A stretch of DNA of 64,000 nt from positions 1,364,001-1,428,000 of the forward strand of contig NZ_CP133594.1 of NCBI RefSeq assembly GCF_031312535.1. Direction: 5' to 3'. Each line of letters begins with the position of its first letter. Position 1 is the first letter of the stretch. Below are positions 28,301 to 36,570 of this stretch, in pieces. The notes under the pieces are model-generated. The model did no database searches. It was not told the origin of the DNA and saw only the letters and a program-made list of their open reading frames with translations. Source of the stretch: Methanolobus mangrovi (GTDB taxonomy: Archaea > Halobacteriota > Methanosarcinia > Methanosarcinales > Methanosarcinaceae). The position numbers were made by a program, and so were the translations under genes.

Positions 28301-29698
28301 AACACAGGTGGAAATGATGAAGTAACACTTGCAGTTCCAGGAATAGAAACCGGTATCGTTCACCCGGTACTTAACTTCAATATCAGCGGTACACCTGCCA
28401 ATCCGGGCAATGTATCTGCAGCTATTGTAACAGGTAATGAACCTGAAAACAGCTCTAATTTGACAGGCCATGCAATTGATATCAAAGTGATAAATGCATC
28501 TGATGCCAACTATTCATATCAATTCGGCAGAAATGTATCCCTTACACTCGGATATAACCATAGCCTTGTTAATGGGAATAGTACCGGAAAGCTTGTGGTC
28601 GCATGGTATAACCCTGAAGAAGAGATGTGGATCCCATTCAGAAGTACGGTAAATACCTCCGAACATACTGTTACTGCAAATATTACCCACTTGAGCATTT
28701 ATGCTCCACTTGAAGATAACACCGCACCTGTGATTTCCGATCTGACAAATTCCAGTACTTTATCATCCATAACCCTCACATGGAGCGAATCGGATGATAC
28801 CGACCATGTAGAGATATGGAAAAACAATGCATTCCTTGAGAACAGTTCTGAACAGCTAATGGCAGACACTGGACTTTCTTCCAGCACAAGCTACAATTAC
28901 AGTCTCAGAGCCATCGATTTTGCAGGTAACATTGGTAACTGGTCCAATATGACCGTAGCAACATCCTTACAGGCCAGTACTCCATCCAACCCCAGTTCCT
29001 CCGGAGGTGGTGGTGGAGGTGGGGGTTCCACAGGCGAAGAGTATGAGAACATTGCTTTTAAAGATGTACTTTCAGTGTATGCCGGAAAAGGGGATATAGT
29101 ATACTTTGATTTTGATAATGAGAACAACGATATAGATTATGTCCGCTATAATTCGCTGAAGAATGCTGGAAAGATCAGTACTACCATTGAGATTTTGAAA
29201 AATACATCTACATTTGCAGACAGCCCGGTTTCCGGATTAATATACAGGAACATGAACATCTGGGTTGGTAAGACAGGTTACGCCACTGAGGGTAATGTCA
29301 AAGACCCCGTTATAGGGTTCAGGGTAAGTAAAAAATGGATAGAGAACAATGACATTGATCCAGCTACCATAGCATTGAACAGGTATAATGAGGAAAACTG
29401 GGAAATGCTTGATACTAAACAGAATGACCCTGATGATAACTATCTTTACTTTGAAGCGAGCACTCAGGGATTCTCACCTTTTGCAATTACTGCACAAGAA
29501 CCATTAACAAAGAATACAGACGATATTGAAATCACTGTAACTGACATGAGTGATTCCGCAATAAAAGATACTGATACCGACACAGACCCTAGACAAAATG
29601 AAAATGATGGTGCCAGGAAGATTCCGGCAATATCCGGAATGATAACAATGATGATATTGGCCATCACCTGCGTATTCATCAGAAAACAGCAAAATTAA
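25352..29698 (+). CDS. Second secreted subtilisin-like (S8) protease with PGF-pre-PGF domain
   Basis: This 1448-residue protein is a tandem paralogue of the upstream protease. It has a signal peptide (MHTKNKILVLFILINLTIAT, cleaved near VSA|D) and an intact triad: Asp253 in VAIADTGLD, His291 in GHGTHVAG and Ser517 in GGTSMSTPITAG. The N-terminal propeptide and catalytic parts resemble the first copy closely, for example YYIVQF and NYIPNNAF. The middle differs: instead of DUF5018-like repeats it has Ig-like domains with many Asn glycosylation sites. A Gly/Ser linker leads to a shared PGF-pre-PGF domain and a C-terminal helix ending FIRKQQN. Likely role: anchored extracellular peptidase. The different middle regions suggest different substrates or surface partners. 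Confidence 0.93.
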   Translation: MHTKNKILVLFILINLTIATISSVSADNGNTDDGNLILLKAGHINTDNATEPEEQNNGSETQGLSTMSMEDTENYYIVQFTGPVRASWKQEITSTGATIYNYIPNNAFIFKMSDNVKVQVQSLDFVKWIGEYKPEYKYEPELTYTNSIQIASTEIDTENTYHVLLFYSEDYDSIASSIELLGGKIISGSGNILKVQIATNMLPEIASINGVSWIEEYVQPTVNNDIAANITNANTVHETYRLNGSGQIVAIADTGLDTGVNDSSMHADLRGRIKSIIQTYNDGSSADYAGHGTHVAGSVLGNGSLSGGQYRGIAPEAELVFQALGDNNGSSLMYIPDDLNDLFQEAYDLGARIHTNSWGGASNGAYTVFSLQVDQFTWEHPDMLILFSAGNSGTDADGDGVIDEDSIAYPATAKNCLTVGASENDRGDNFGQGSYQNWGFTWSNKYPESPIYEDYMANDIEGIAAFSSRGPTEDGRIKPDVVAPGTFIISTRSSLASGTGWGTVSDNSNYLYMGGTSMSTPITAGSAALVREYYTEIENLSSPSAALLKATIINGAMDLTPGQYGNGSTQEIEGRPDYSQGWGRVDIENSIYPQYPETIRYFDDPKPLNTGDFWNVSYDILNSDHPLRVTLVWTDYPGDAAAELQLVNNLDLKVVGPDDTYNGNGRIDTVNNVEGVELTNPSAGTYTFIVNGTDIPQGPQNFSLVLYFAADVNEYPQNDSYITDSTTAVSVNLTHPHGINISSIDMTTDGTEVLPSWVNITGGYKVENITTYSEGYHTVSVSALTNLSEEISYGWRFYASVEDNVITIEGLAENSVIQEETLDINVSNRKLCDFWYNVDNGTNSTTETGFSFNTTLNLTEGRHNLTVFAEDITGYINSTTVNFTVFTSQPIIDSPESGTIYYLPEEDSFTMNGTAGVATNVSVYVNGNITTESWPVSSGVFNISNIPLSNGTNTVNITSIFNNSVDDYFSPNTTIYLGLGETFNTGGNDEVTLAVPGIETGIVHPVLNFNISGTPANPGNVSAAIVTGNEPENSSNLTGHAIDIKVINASDANYSYQFGRNVSLTLGYNHSLVNGNSTGKLVVAWYNPEEEMWIPFRSTVNTSEHTVTANITHLSIYAPLEDNTAPVISDLTNSSTLSSITLTWSESDDTDHVEIWKNNAFLENSSEQLMADTGLSSSTSYNYSLRAIDFAGNIGNWSNMTVATSLQASTPSNPSSSGGGGGGGGSTGEEYENIAFKDVLSVYAGKGDIVYFDFDNENNDIDYVRYNSLKNAGKISTTIEILKNTSTFADSPVSGLIYRNMNIWVGKTGYATEGNVKDPVIGFRVSKKWIENNDIDPATIALNRYNEENWEMLDTKQNDPDDNYLYFEASTQGFSPFAITAQEPLTKNTDDIEITVTDMSDSAIKDTDTDTDPRQNENDGARKIPAISGMITMMILAITCVFIRKQQN

Positions 29699-29736
29699 TA
29701 TTCAACTGCTAACCTTTAAGGGCTGGAGATATCAAA

Positions 29737-30750
29737 TTGAAAGGAACAGTCCTTGGCATAGAGGGGACCGCATGGAATCTCAGTGCTGCCATCGTTAATG
29801 AGAAAGATGTAATTGCAGAAGTATCTGACATGTACCGGCCCCCCACTGGAGGAATACACCCCAGAGAAGCAGCCCAGCATCATGCAAAGTATGCATCTTA
29901 TGTGATCAAAGGAGTGCTTGAGGAAGCGAACCAGAAAGGGGTCGATGCTTCACAGATAGATGCCATCTCTTTTTCCCAGGGACCCGGACTGGGAGCATGC
30001 CTGCGTACCGTGGCAACTGCGGCCAGAATGCTTGCAATAACCCTTGATGTACCACTTGTAGGCGTGAACCACTGTCTGGCCCATGTTGAAGTAGGCCGCT
30101 GGAAAACACCGGCAACTGACCCTGTTACCCTGTATGTCAGTGGTGCCAACTCACAGGTGCTGGCTTACAGGATGGGAAGATACAGGGTATTTGGAGAAAC
30201 ACTGGACATTGGACTTGGAAATGCCTTTGATAAATTTGCAAGGAGTGCCGGACTCGGACATCCGGGAGGACCACAGATAGAACAGTTTGCAAAAGGTGCT
30301 TCAAAATATATCCCTCTCCCATACGTTGTAAAGGGAATGGACCTTTCCTTTTCAGGATTATCTACGGCTGCAACCGAGGCTCTTAAAAATAATTCCATGG
30401 AAGATGTGTGTTACTCTTTCCAGGAAACTGCCTTTGCAATGGTTGTTGAAGTCACTGAGCGTGCTCTTGCACACACCGGAAAGAATGAAGTACTGCTTGC
30501 AGGTGGCGTGGGCGCCAATGCAAGACTTCGGGAAATGTTGGATATAATGTGCACAGAAAGAGGAGCTTATTTCCATGTGCCTGAAAAGAGATTCATGGGA
30601 GATAACGGCACTATGATAGCATATCTTGGACTTCTGATGTATGATTCAGGGAATGTGCTTGATATTGAGAACTCACATGTGAATCCTAATTTCAGACCGG
30701 ATGATGTGGATGTAACATGGCTTCCCAAAGATTTTGAAGGCAGGAGATGA
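29737..30750 (+). CDS. kae1: Kae1, catalytic subunit of KEOPS (tRNA t6A synthesis)
   Basis: This 337-residue protein is the archaeal Kae1/TsaD. It transfers a threonylcarbamoyl group to A37 of ANN-decoding tRNAs as the catalytic part of KEOPS. Family motifs are LGIEGTAWNLSAAIV at the start, the metal-binding HHAKYA and NHCLAHVE, and the nucleotide-binding GGVGANARLRE. The start is TTG 29737 with GGAG about seven bases upstream. The stop (TGA 30748-30750) overlaps an ATG of the Bud32 frame. In many euryarchaea Kae1 and Bud32 are fused into one protein; here they are separate frames with coupled translation. Confidence 0.96.
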   Translation: MKGTVLGIEGTAWNLSAAIVNEKDVIAEVSDMYRPPTGGIHPREAAQHHAKYASYVIKGVLEEANQKGVDASQIDAISFSQGPGLGACLRTVATAARMLAITLDVPLVGVNHCLAHVEVGRWKTPATDPVTLYVSGANSQVLAYRMGRYRVFGETLDIGLGNAFDKFARSAGLGHPGGPQIEQFAKGASKYIPLPYVVKGMDLSFSGLSTAATEALKNNSMEDVCYSFQETAFAMVVEVTERALAHTGKNEVLLAGGVGANARLREMLDIMCTERGAYFHVPEKRFMGDNGTMIAYLGLLMYDSGNVLDIENSHVNPNFRPDDVDVTWLPKDFEGRR

Positions 30751-30752
30751 AT

Positions 30753-31325
30753 ATGTACCTGACAAGTGGTGCCGAAGCTACCGTGAAGGTGGAAGATGGG
30801 ATGGTCATCAAGGAGAGAGTGCCAAAGAACTACCGCCTGAAAGAGCTTGATGAAAGGATAAGGAAAGAGAGGACAAAAGCCGAGGCCAGATTATTATCCG
30901 AAGCCAGAAGAGCCGGAGTGCCTACACCAATTATCTATGACATTGATAATTCCACGATAAAAATGCAGTATCTGGACGGAACTGCATTGAAATTCGTTAT
31001 AGATGAGAATCTCAGTGAGCAAGTCGGGATTCTTGTAGCTGAACTTCACATGGCAGGCATTATCCACGGAGACCTCACAACTTCCAACCTGATTCTTTTC
31101 AACGACAGGATATACATGATAGATTTCGGTCTTTCATTCTTTGATAGCAGTACCGAAGCACGCGGAGTGGATGTACACGTCCTGTTCCAGACGTTTGAGA
31201 GCACGCACCGGGACCACGATAAGCTTATAGAGGCATTCTGCAGGGGTTACAGGCAGGAATTCAAGCAGGCTGATGAAGTGCTTGAAAGAGTAAAAGAAAT
31301 AGAGAAAAGAGGAAGATATGCGTAA
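30753..31325 (+). CDS. bud32: Bud32, KEOPS kinase/ATPase subunit
   Basis: This atypical small kinase of about 190 residues belongs to KEOPS and works as an ATPase on Kae1. It has the Bud32 start TSGAEATVKVEDGMVIKERVPKNYR, the catalytic loop IIHGDLTTSNLIL and the DFG segment MIDFGLSF. I prefer ATG 30753 because GGAG is then six bases upstream; ATG 30747 overlaps the Kae1 stop in ATGA and adds only two residues. Its 3' end overlaps the XTP pyrophosphatase by eight bases. The three genes look like one operon. Confidence 0.95.
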   Translation: MYLTSGAEATVKVEDGMVIKERVPKNYRLKELDERIRKERTKAEARLLSEARRAGVPTPIIYDIDNSTIKMQYLDGTALKFVIDENLSEQVGILVAELHMAGIIHGDLTTSNLILFNDRIYMIDFGLSFFDSSTEARGVDVHVLFQTFESTHRDHDKLIEAFCRGYRQEFKQADEVLERVKEIEKRGRYA

Positions 31326-31863
31326 AATTGTATTTGTCACAGGTAATAAAGGTAAATTCCAAGAAGTCAGGGACATACTTGCAGTCAGGGGATTTGAAGT
31401 TATACAGAATACTGATGGCTATCCCGAACTTCAGGAAGAAGATCTGGAACCAATTGCAGCCTACGGTGCAAAGCTGTCAGCCGAGAGACTTGGAATGCCT
31501 GTTATGGTCGACGATTCAGGTTTGTTCATAAATACACTCAATGGTTTTCCCGGACCATATTCCGCATTCATTGAGAAGAACCTCGGAAACAAGAGAGTCC
31601 TCAAGATAATGGAAGATGAAACTGACAGGTCAGCCATGTTCAAGTCAGTCATCGGCTATTGTGAACCAGGAGGCGAGCCTCTTACATTCACCGGAACCGT
31701 TGAAGGAAAAATAGCTTTTGAAGAACTGGGAACCGGTGGTTTCGGATATGATCCTATCTTTGATTACAACGGAAAGACATTTGGTGAACTTGGAGATGAG
31801 TTCAAAAACACAGTATCACACCGAAGAAGGGCACTTGATAAGTTCTTAGAATGGCTGGATTGA
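31318..31863 (+). CDS. XTP/dITP pyrophosphatase (Ham1/RdgB family)
   Basis: This 181-residue enzyme hydrolyses non-canonical purine nucleoside triphosphates (XTP, dITP, ITP) to monophosphates and pyrophosphate, keeping them out of nucleic acids. The opening VFVTGNKGKFQEV and the later blocks VDDSGLFINTLNGFPGPYSA and GFGYDPIF are signatures of the Ham1 family. It starts at ATG 31318 inside the end of bud32, with GAGGAAG upstream, so it is translated from the same transcript. Confidence 0.96.
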   Translation: MRKIVFVTGNKGKFQEVRDILAVRGFEVIQNTDGYPELQEEDLEPIAAYGAKLSAERLGMPVMVDDSGLFINTLNGFPGPYSAFIEKNLGNKRVLKIMEDETDRSAMFKSVIGYCEPGGEPLTFTGTVEGKIAFEELGTGGFGYDPIFDYNGKTFGELGDEFKNTVSHRRRALDKFLEWLD

Positions 31864-31889
31864 AGGATTAAAGAAAAGAGGGGAAAAAC

Positions 31890-32477
31890 GTGGGGGTTAA
31901 AGTAAATTCATTTCTCATGGATACACGTGGTGTTGATACTATCCCTCTTAAAATGATATTGTATCTTACAGTGACAGGGATTGTTATATTTCTAGTAGCT
32001 TCTTCATGGAATAGTTTGGCTCCAGTGTATTCTGGAGCAAAGGACAGCAAGCAGATAAATGCTGCAGCTCTTGAACTGCTATCCATACAGAACGGATATG
32101 CAAGGAATATTCTGGAACAGAATAGTCCTGATGGGTCTACATGCACTGTTGAACTTTCCATGCAAGATATCAGCTATCTGGCATTTGGTGTGGACCCGGA
32201 CCCCGATATGAACGGGAACCTCACAGATAACCAGTGGGTTCCCGAAAACAATACAATCATCTGCCAGTATGTAAATGGTGTCAAAGACAGATACAATATT
32301 GATGGCAATGTCATTAATTTCAGAAAAGGAACACTGGATAATACCGGAAAATGGATACTTAATGACGAACTGGATACAAATAGAAATATTGGGATCCTTA
32401 TTAAAGGACCTGTGGAAGGGAAGTTCAATTTTGAGCTAGTCCTTGCTGATGAAAAATATACTATTTCCCACTTTTAA
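31890..32477 (+). CDS. Pilin-like single-span surface protein, unrecognised family
   Basis: I do not recognise the family of this 195-residue protein. It has a short N-terminus (MGVKVNSFLMDTRGVDTIP), one membrane helix at about residues 21-43 (LKMILYLTVTGIVIFLVAS) and a polar external domain with a central Cys and several beta-like segments. This layout resembles type IV pilin-like proteins of archaea, though a clear class III signal cleavage site is not evident. The start is GTG 31890 with GAGGGG upstream. It lies after the XTP pyrophosphatase on the same strand and converges with an archaellin gene, which suggests a surface structure role but proves nothing. Confidence 0.7.
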   Translation: MGVKVNSFLMDTRGVDTIPLKMILYLTVTGIVIFLVASSWNSLAPVYSGAKDSKQINAAALELLSIQNGYARNILEQNSPDGSTCTVELSMQDISYLAFGVDPDPDMNGNLTDNQWVPENNTIICQYVNGVKDRYNIDGNVINFRKGTLDNTGKWILNDELDTNRNIGILIKGPVEGKFNFELVLADEKYTISHF

Positions 32478-32485
32478 TATCGTTC

Positions 32486-33364
32486 TTAGTATCTCAGCAG
32501 GATGTACTTTTCATCGAAATAAGCACCTGGTGTTGTAAAGTCGAATACCACAAGAGCTCCGGCTTCGGGCCTCACCTGAAAAGAAACTTCCGTCCTTGGA
32601 GCAAGACCTTCATATTCCTCGTCATCCTCCAGGAAAACTCTCCTTATATCCACCACTACTTCCATGATGTCACCTGTTCTTAAAACGGGTTGCGTGGCTT
32701 TGAATATGGTCTGATCACGTGTTCTTATCGGGCTTACTGAAAAATACTCATCTGTTGGCAGATGTATGACATCACTTGTATCTGCCGTATCATACCTGAC
32801 ATTGGCAACATGTGAACCATCTGAAAGATAAATGATAAGCTGTGACAGATCTACATCCTCACTACCCGGACCAAGGGATACGGAAATATGTAATTTTGTG
32901 ATCTCACCATAATCAACTGAATCACTCACAACAATCGTACCAGAAGTACTGCCTGAAGTATGAGATACAGTGAAATTATGAGTACCTGAGCGAGAGAAAC
33001 GATATTCATAGTAGGAATCATCAACAACAGAGGTAGCCGCTTCGCCATCAACAGAAATATTAAACGCTCCGGAAGAGGATATCCACTCAATCATTCCACC
33101 TTTGGAACAAGTTAAATTAGTATCAGAAACCACACCATCCGCGACAGTTACCGTAGTATATGTGGCACGTTCACCTTCTACACGGTCAATTCTCATGTTG
33201 GAAGCGACTTCACGTGTCGTTTCCTGGCCGGTCTGTGATGCTTTTTGCTGTAGCACACCAGAAGTCTTGATTAAAAGAGCTGATGCTACTGCTGCCACAA
33301 GTACCATTGAGATGAAGATGATAAGAGTACCTATACCTACCTGTGCACGGTTGTCACTGTGCAT
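32486..33364 (-). CDS. Archaellin (FlaB-type flagellin) with an internal insertion
   Basis: This 292-residue protein has the archaellin N-terminus: a class III signal peptide [16 protein letters not shown], cut by FlaK-type peptidase, then the hydrophobic filament core [16 protein letters not shown]-like segment and [14 protein letters not shown]. The C-terminal half shows archaellin blocks [20 protein letters not shown] and [16 protein letters not shown]. Between them, at about residues 66-152, lies an extra beta-rich insertion with one Cys. No flaCDEFGHIJ motor genes are nearby, so this is an orphan or distal archaellin gene. It is preceded by a 230-base AT-rich spacer that could hold its own promoter. 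Confidence 0.9.
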   Translation of the reverse strand: MHSDNRAQVGIGTLIIFISMVLVAAVASALLIKTSGVLQQKASQTGQETTREVASNMRIDRVEGERATYTTVTVADGVVSDTNLTCSKGGMIEWISSSGAFNISVDGEAATSVVDDSYYEYRFSRSGTHNFTVSHTSGSTSGTIVVSDSVDYGEITKLHISVSLGPGSEDVDLSQLIIYLSDGSHVANVRYDTADTSDVIHLPTDEYFSVSPIRTRDQTIFKATQPVLRTGDIMEVVVDIRRVFLEDDEEYEGLAPRTEVSFQVRPEAGALVVFDFTTPGAYFDEKYILLRY

Positions 33365-33594
33365 TAAATGCTTCTGATTTGCTTTCGTGCGATTCCCTCA
33401 TGAAACGTTTTAGCAATCGTGTAACAGGATTATATTGCTATACATACTATATTAATCCTGTTATTTAATACTATTGTGTCGCTAATATAGATATTGGTGG
33501 ATTAATATCTAAATATTGAATTATATATCGGAGTATAACGATATCGTATTTAAGATAAACTGTAAACTCTCACCATGTCTACCTGTGCCAATTG

Positions 33595-34242
33595 TTATGT
33601 AAAAAAGGCCATATCCAGGAGGATTGCACGTGCGGGCGCACCATCACACCCCACAAGTTTTAAAGGAAGACATATGAAATAATAGATGCCGGCCTTTGCA
33701 TCAGAGAAGTTCAAATACTCAACAATATTCAATCCATTGCGCAAAAATAGATTATGATTCGGTAGTGAGGGGTCCGTATCAACTGAAAGAGTATCCACAC
33801 CCACTACACGAAAACCATTCTCTATTATCCATGAACCGGCAGTTGCCGCAAGCTTCCTGCCAAAATCCGTCGTATCTGATGATTCAAAGTGTGTCCCTGT
33901 TTTTATCAAAACAACATCAATATCATTTTCATCTGCATATTCCAGATAATGCTTACCAAGCTCATCACTTGTAATGCAGCCTTTCCCTAAAGACAGATCC
34001 AGCAAAACAGCTTTCCCCATAAAAGATTCCGGATCAAGACCATCAACAGGGGTTCCATCCTCAAAGATATGGGAAGGAGCATCAACATGAGTACCAGTGT
34101 GTGTCCCAATACTTATCCGGGATACTACAAAACCATCTTTTTCTATAGAAGACACTTTCTCTATAAGTGGGATGGGATCACCTTCATACACCGGAGTATT
34201 CGGAGAGATGCCGGTGGTGATGTCTATTATTCTGCCTGACAT
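33595..34242 (-). CDS. Cyclase-family metal-dependent hydrolase (kynurenine formamidase-like)
   Basis: This 215-residue protein belongs to the cyclase family (PF04199 type). The metal-binding motif GTHTGTHVDAPSHIF is at about residues 46-60 and the N-terminus MSGRIIDITTGISPNTPVYEGD is typical. Members hydrolyse amide bonds of N-formylkynurenine or related compounds; methanogens lack the kynurenine route, so the substrate is unknown. It is downstream of a PHP-domain gene in the same direction with a gap of 21 bases. Confidence 0.88.
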   Translation of the reverse strand: MSGRIIDITTGISPNTPVYEGDPIPLIEKVSSIEKDGFVVSRISIGTHTGTHVDAPSHIFEDGTPVDGLDPESFMGKAVLLDLSLGKGCITSDELGKHYLEYADENDIDVVLIKTGTHFESSDTTDFGRKLAATAGSWIIENGFRVVGVDTLSVDTDPSLPNHNLFLRNGLNIVEYLNFSDAKAGIYYFICLPLKLVGCDGAPARAILLDMAFFT

Positions 34243-34263
34243 TTCAAAAAGAAGAAATAGATT

Positions 34264-34902
34264 TCACTCCAGAAAACGGAGTGAGTTATCAAGTACAGCT
34301 TGTGCCTGCTTTTCAGTTAATCCTGCGCCCATGGCAATTTTCAGGGCAAATTCCTTTGTAATGAGATTTCCCGGGCTATGGGTATCAGTATCAACTACCA
34401 GAGTTGCACCGGCCTCCATACCTATTCTGGCAACATGACCGTTGGTCCTGTTATGCCCATTCCGGGCAGTTATCTCAAGGCATACGTCATTATCACGGGC
34501 AATCTCAGCCTCTTCGATAGTGATAAAACCTGGATGTGCAAGTATATCCACATCTGCAAGCTCAACTGAAGCAGCATTGGTACCAGGCATAACAGGCTCA
34601 TTTATGGTTTCCCCATGGACTACCACAATTTCTGCGCCCAACTCTTTTGCCATTCTTGCAAGCGGAGCTATTTTTCTAGGCGGAACATGAGTTATCTCAA
34701 CACCCACTTTAACCTGAATATCAAGCTCATCCTCCAGATATTTTGCCTTACTTACGTTTTTGAGAATATGTTCTACATTTGTGAAATCAGCGTGGTCAGT
34801 AATACCTATAGCTCTGTATCCGTGAACTACAGCCCTTCTCACAAGTTCACTTGGTATGAGCTCGCCGTCACTAAAAATAGTATGAGTATGCATATCTATC
34901 AT
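34264..34902 (-). CDS. PHP-domain phosphoesterase (histidinol phosphatase-like)
   Basis: This 212-residue protein is a single PHP domain. Metal ligands are visible in MIDMHTHTIFSDGEL at the start, in ITDHADF near residue 38, in EITHVPP and HGETINEP, and in DVDILAHPGF. The last conserved region is VDTDTHSP. Such proteins are metal-dependent phosphoesterases, sometimes histidinol phosphatase, but free-standing archaeal members are mostly uncharacterised. It is upstream of the cyclase-family gene and divergent from DUF211. Confidence 0.9.
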   Translation of the reverse strand: MIDMHTHTIFSDGELIPSELVRRAVVHGYRAIGITDHADFTNVEHILKNVSKAKYLEDELDIQVKVGVEITHVPPRKIAPLARMAKELGAEIVVVHGETINEPVMPGTNAASVELADVDILAHPGFITIEEAEIARDNDVCLEITARNGHNRTNGHVARIGMEAGATLVVDTDTHSPGNLITKEFALKIAMGAGLTEKQAQAVLDNSLRFLE

Positions 34903-35060
34903 AAGAATACCTCATTTATTATGAGAATAGATTGTTGTATGTCCTGAAAATAGATAAAGTCATTCATAGGAAGACAAAAATAATATAATGTTTTATAGGC
35001 AATTCTTATAAGTTTAAATATTCTTAGAACTATGACTTTCTGATAAGGAAGGATGAAAAA

Positions 35061-35351
35061 TTGACAGGAATTAGAAGATTGGTTCTGGATGTGCTTAAAC
35101 CCCATCATCCATCAATTGTTGAATTGTCTAAGACACTAAGTGTACTCCCGGGAGTACATGGAGTAAACCTCAGCCTTTATGAGGTAGACCAGCAGACAGA
35201 AACGGTCAAGATCACCATTGAAGGTGAAAATCTCGACTATGACGAAGTAAAAGATTCAATTGAGAATCTCGGAGCAGTTGTACACAGCATAGATGAAATT
35301 GCCGCCGGAAAGAGGCTTGTAGAAGAAGTAGAGACACTGCAGGAAAGATAA
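35061..35351 (+). CDS. DUF211 family protein
   Basis: This 96-residue protein matches the archaeal DUF211 family of small ferredoxin-like alpha/beta folds. Features are the start [15 protein letters not shown], the segment [19 protein letters not shown] and a C-terminal helix. The function is unknown; I recall structures that assemble as oligomers, but no activity. The start is TTG 35061, with GGATG a few bases upstream; a nearby ATG is out of frame and closes at once. It is monocistronic with a TATA-like ATTTAAATATT about 35 bases upstream. Confidence 0.88.
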   Translation: MTGIRRLVLDVLKPHHPSIVELSKTLSVLPGVHGVNLSLYEVDQQTETVKITIEGENLDYDEVKDSIENLGAVVHSIDEIAAGKRLVEEVETLQER

Positions 35352-35411
35352 AGGTATTAAATCAATACCTTTTCCTTTTAAGATTCATTTTTATTTTTAG
35401 TTTAAATTTGC

Positions 35412-36419
35412 TTAGAGGCTCTTGTATGCTCTTGCAATATTATGAATGACTCCCTCATGCTCCTGAGGGAAAAGACCGATGGTAAATACCTTCAATGCCT
35501 CATGATAGGCGTTAACCGCCATTTCGACATTGCGTTCTTTATTCTCTATTTCCGACATGGCAAAATAAGCATTTCCAAGATTGTTCTGGAGAGTGGCATA
35601 CTCCACCGGCCGGGTTTCGATGGTATAGACATCAAGAGCAGCATTAAAAGCATTTATAGCATTGTTTATATTGTCCTTTTTATCATTGAATTCTGATATT
35701 TCAAGATATAGATTCCCAAGGTTGTTCTGAACCCCTGCATATTCCAGAGGGTAAGTATCTTTCCTGAAAACCCTCAGTGACTGATCATATGCATCAATTG
35801 CATTTTGGAGGTATATGGAGTCACTTTCTGCAACACTCGTCTTACGCCAGGCAGTTCCAAGCCTATTATGTATAGATGCAAAATAGATAGGATCCACAGC
35901 TATGGAATAATAATCAAGTGCTTCGTTATAGTAGCTGATAGAAGTATTGAGATCCTCATCACTACCTTGAGAAGCATATAATTTCAGGTATGTATCACCT
36001 AAACTGTACTGCACTCTTGCATATTCAGCCGGATACTCAGTTTTTGTGATGAACTTCAGGGAGGAGTCATATGCATATATACTGTTCTGCAAGTTACTTG
36101 AGGCATTAACAGTATCCACTGAAGCCATTTCCCCATATGCAACACCACGATAATAATGGTTCATCCCATATTCAAGAGGGAACTCGCTTGAAGATATTAT
36201 TCCGAATACTGAGTTGTAGACCTGTAATGCCTGATCATAATTGCCTTCCTCACGCAATATTGATGCATTCTCCCATAAAGAATCTACTTCATGCAATGTC
36301 CTTTGTTTTTGTATATAACCGCCAAAGAGTGCATAACCTGCTACAAGAACCATGATAATCGCAACAAGTACAGGGATATATTTGGATCGATCTTTTGGAA
36401 CAGGGACTTCAGCATTCAT
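35412..36419 (-). CDS. Membrane-anchored TPR-repeat protein
   Basis: This 335-residue protein has a cytoplasmic N-terminus and one membrane helix at about residues 14-35 (IPVLVAIIMVLVAGYALFGG), then a continuous tetratricopeptide-like array. About six units of roughly 50 residues recur, each with a P-x-E-Y or P-x-E-H motif followed by a VQNNLGNAY-type helix. The repeats likely form a solenoid outside the membrane or at its surface for protein binding. No catalytic domain is present. The start is ATG 36419. It is a single gene with no obvious operon partner. Confidence 0.85.
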   Translation of the reverse strand: MNAEVPVPKDRSKYIPVLVAIIMVLVAGYALFGGYIQKQRTLHEVDSLWENASILREEGNYDQALQVYNSVFGIISSSEFPLEYGMNHYYRGVAYGEMASVDTVNASSNLQNSIYAYDSSLKFITKTEYPAEYARVQYSLGDTYLKLYASQGSDEDLNTSISYYNEALDYYSIAVDPIYFASIHNRLGTAWRKTSVAESDSIYLQNAIDAYDQSLRVFRKDTYPLEYAGVQNNLGNLYLEISEFNDKKDNINNAINAFNAALDVYTIETRPVEYATLQNNLGNAYFAMSEIENKERNVEMAVNAYHEALKVFTIGLFPQEHEGVIHNIARAYKSL

Positions 36420-36570
36420 GTGACCAGATTCTCAAGTTTTTACAGAACCTGTTTACAAAAGAATGAGGTTCTGTTCAAGAAAGTACTACAAGTATATAGA
36501 ACAATCTTGTATAAAAAAAGATAATATTCAGTGAAAAAGTATAATTGTACTTCAACCTGAAATTATATTA

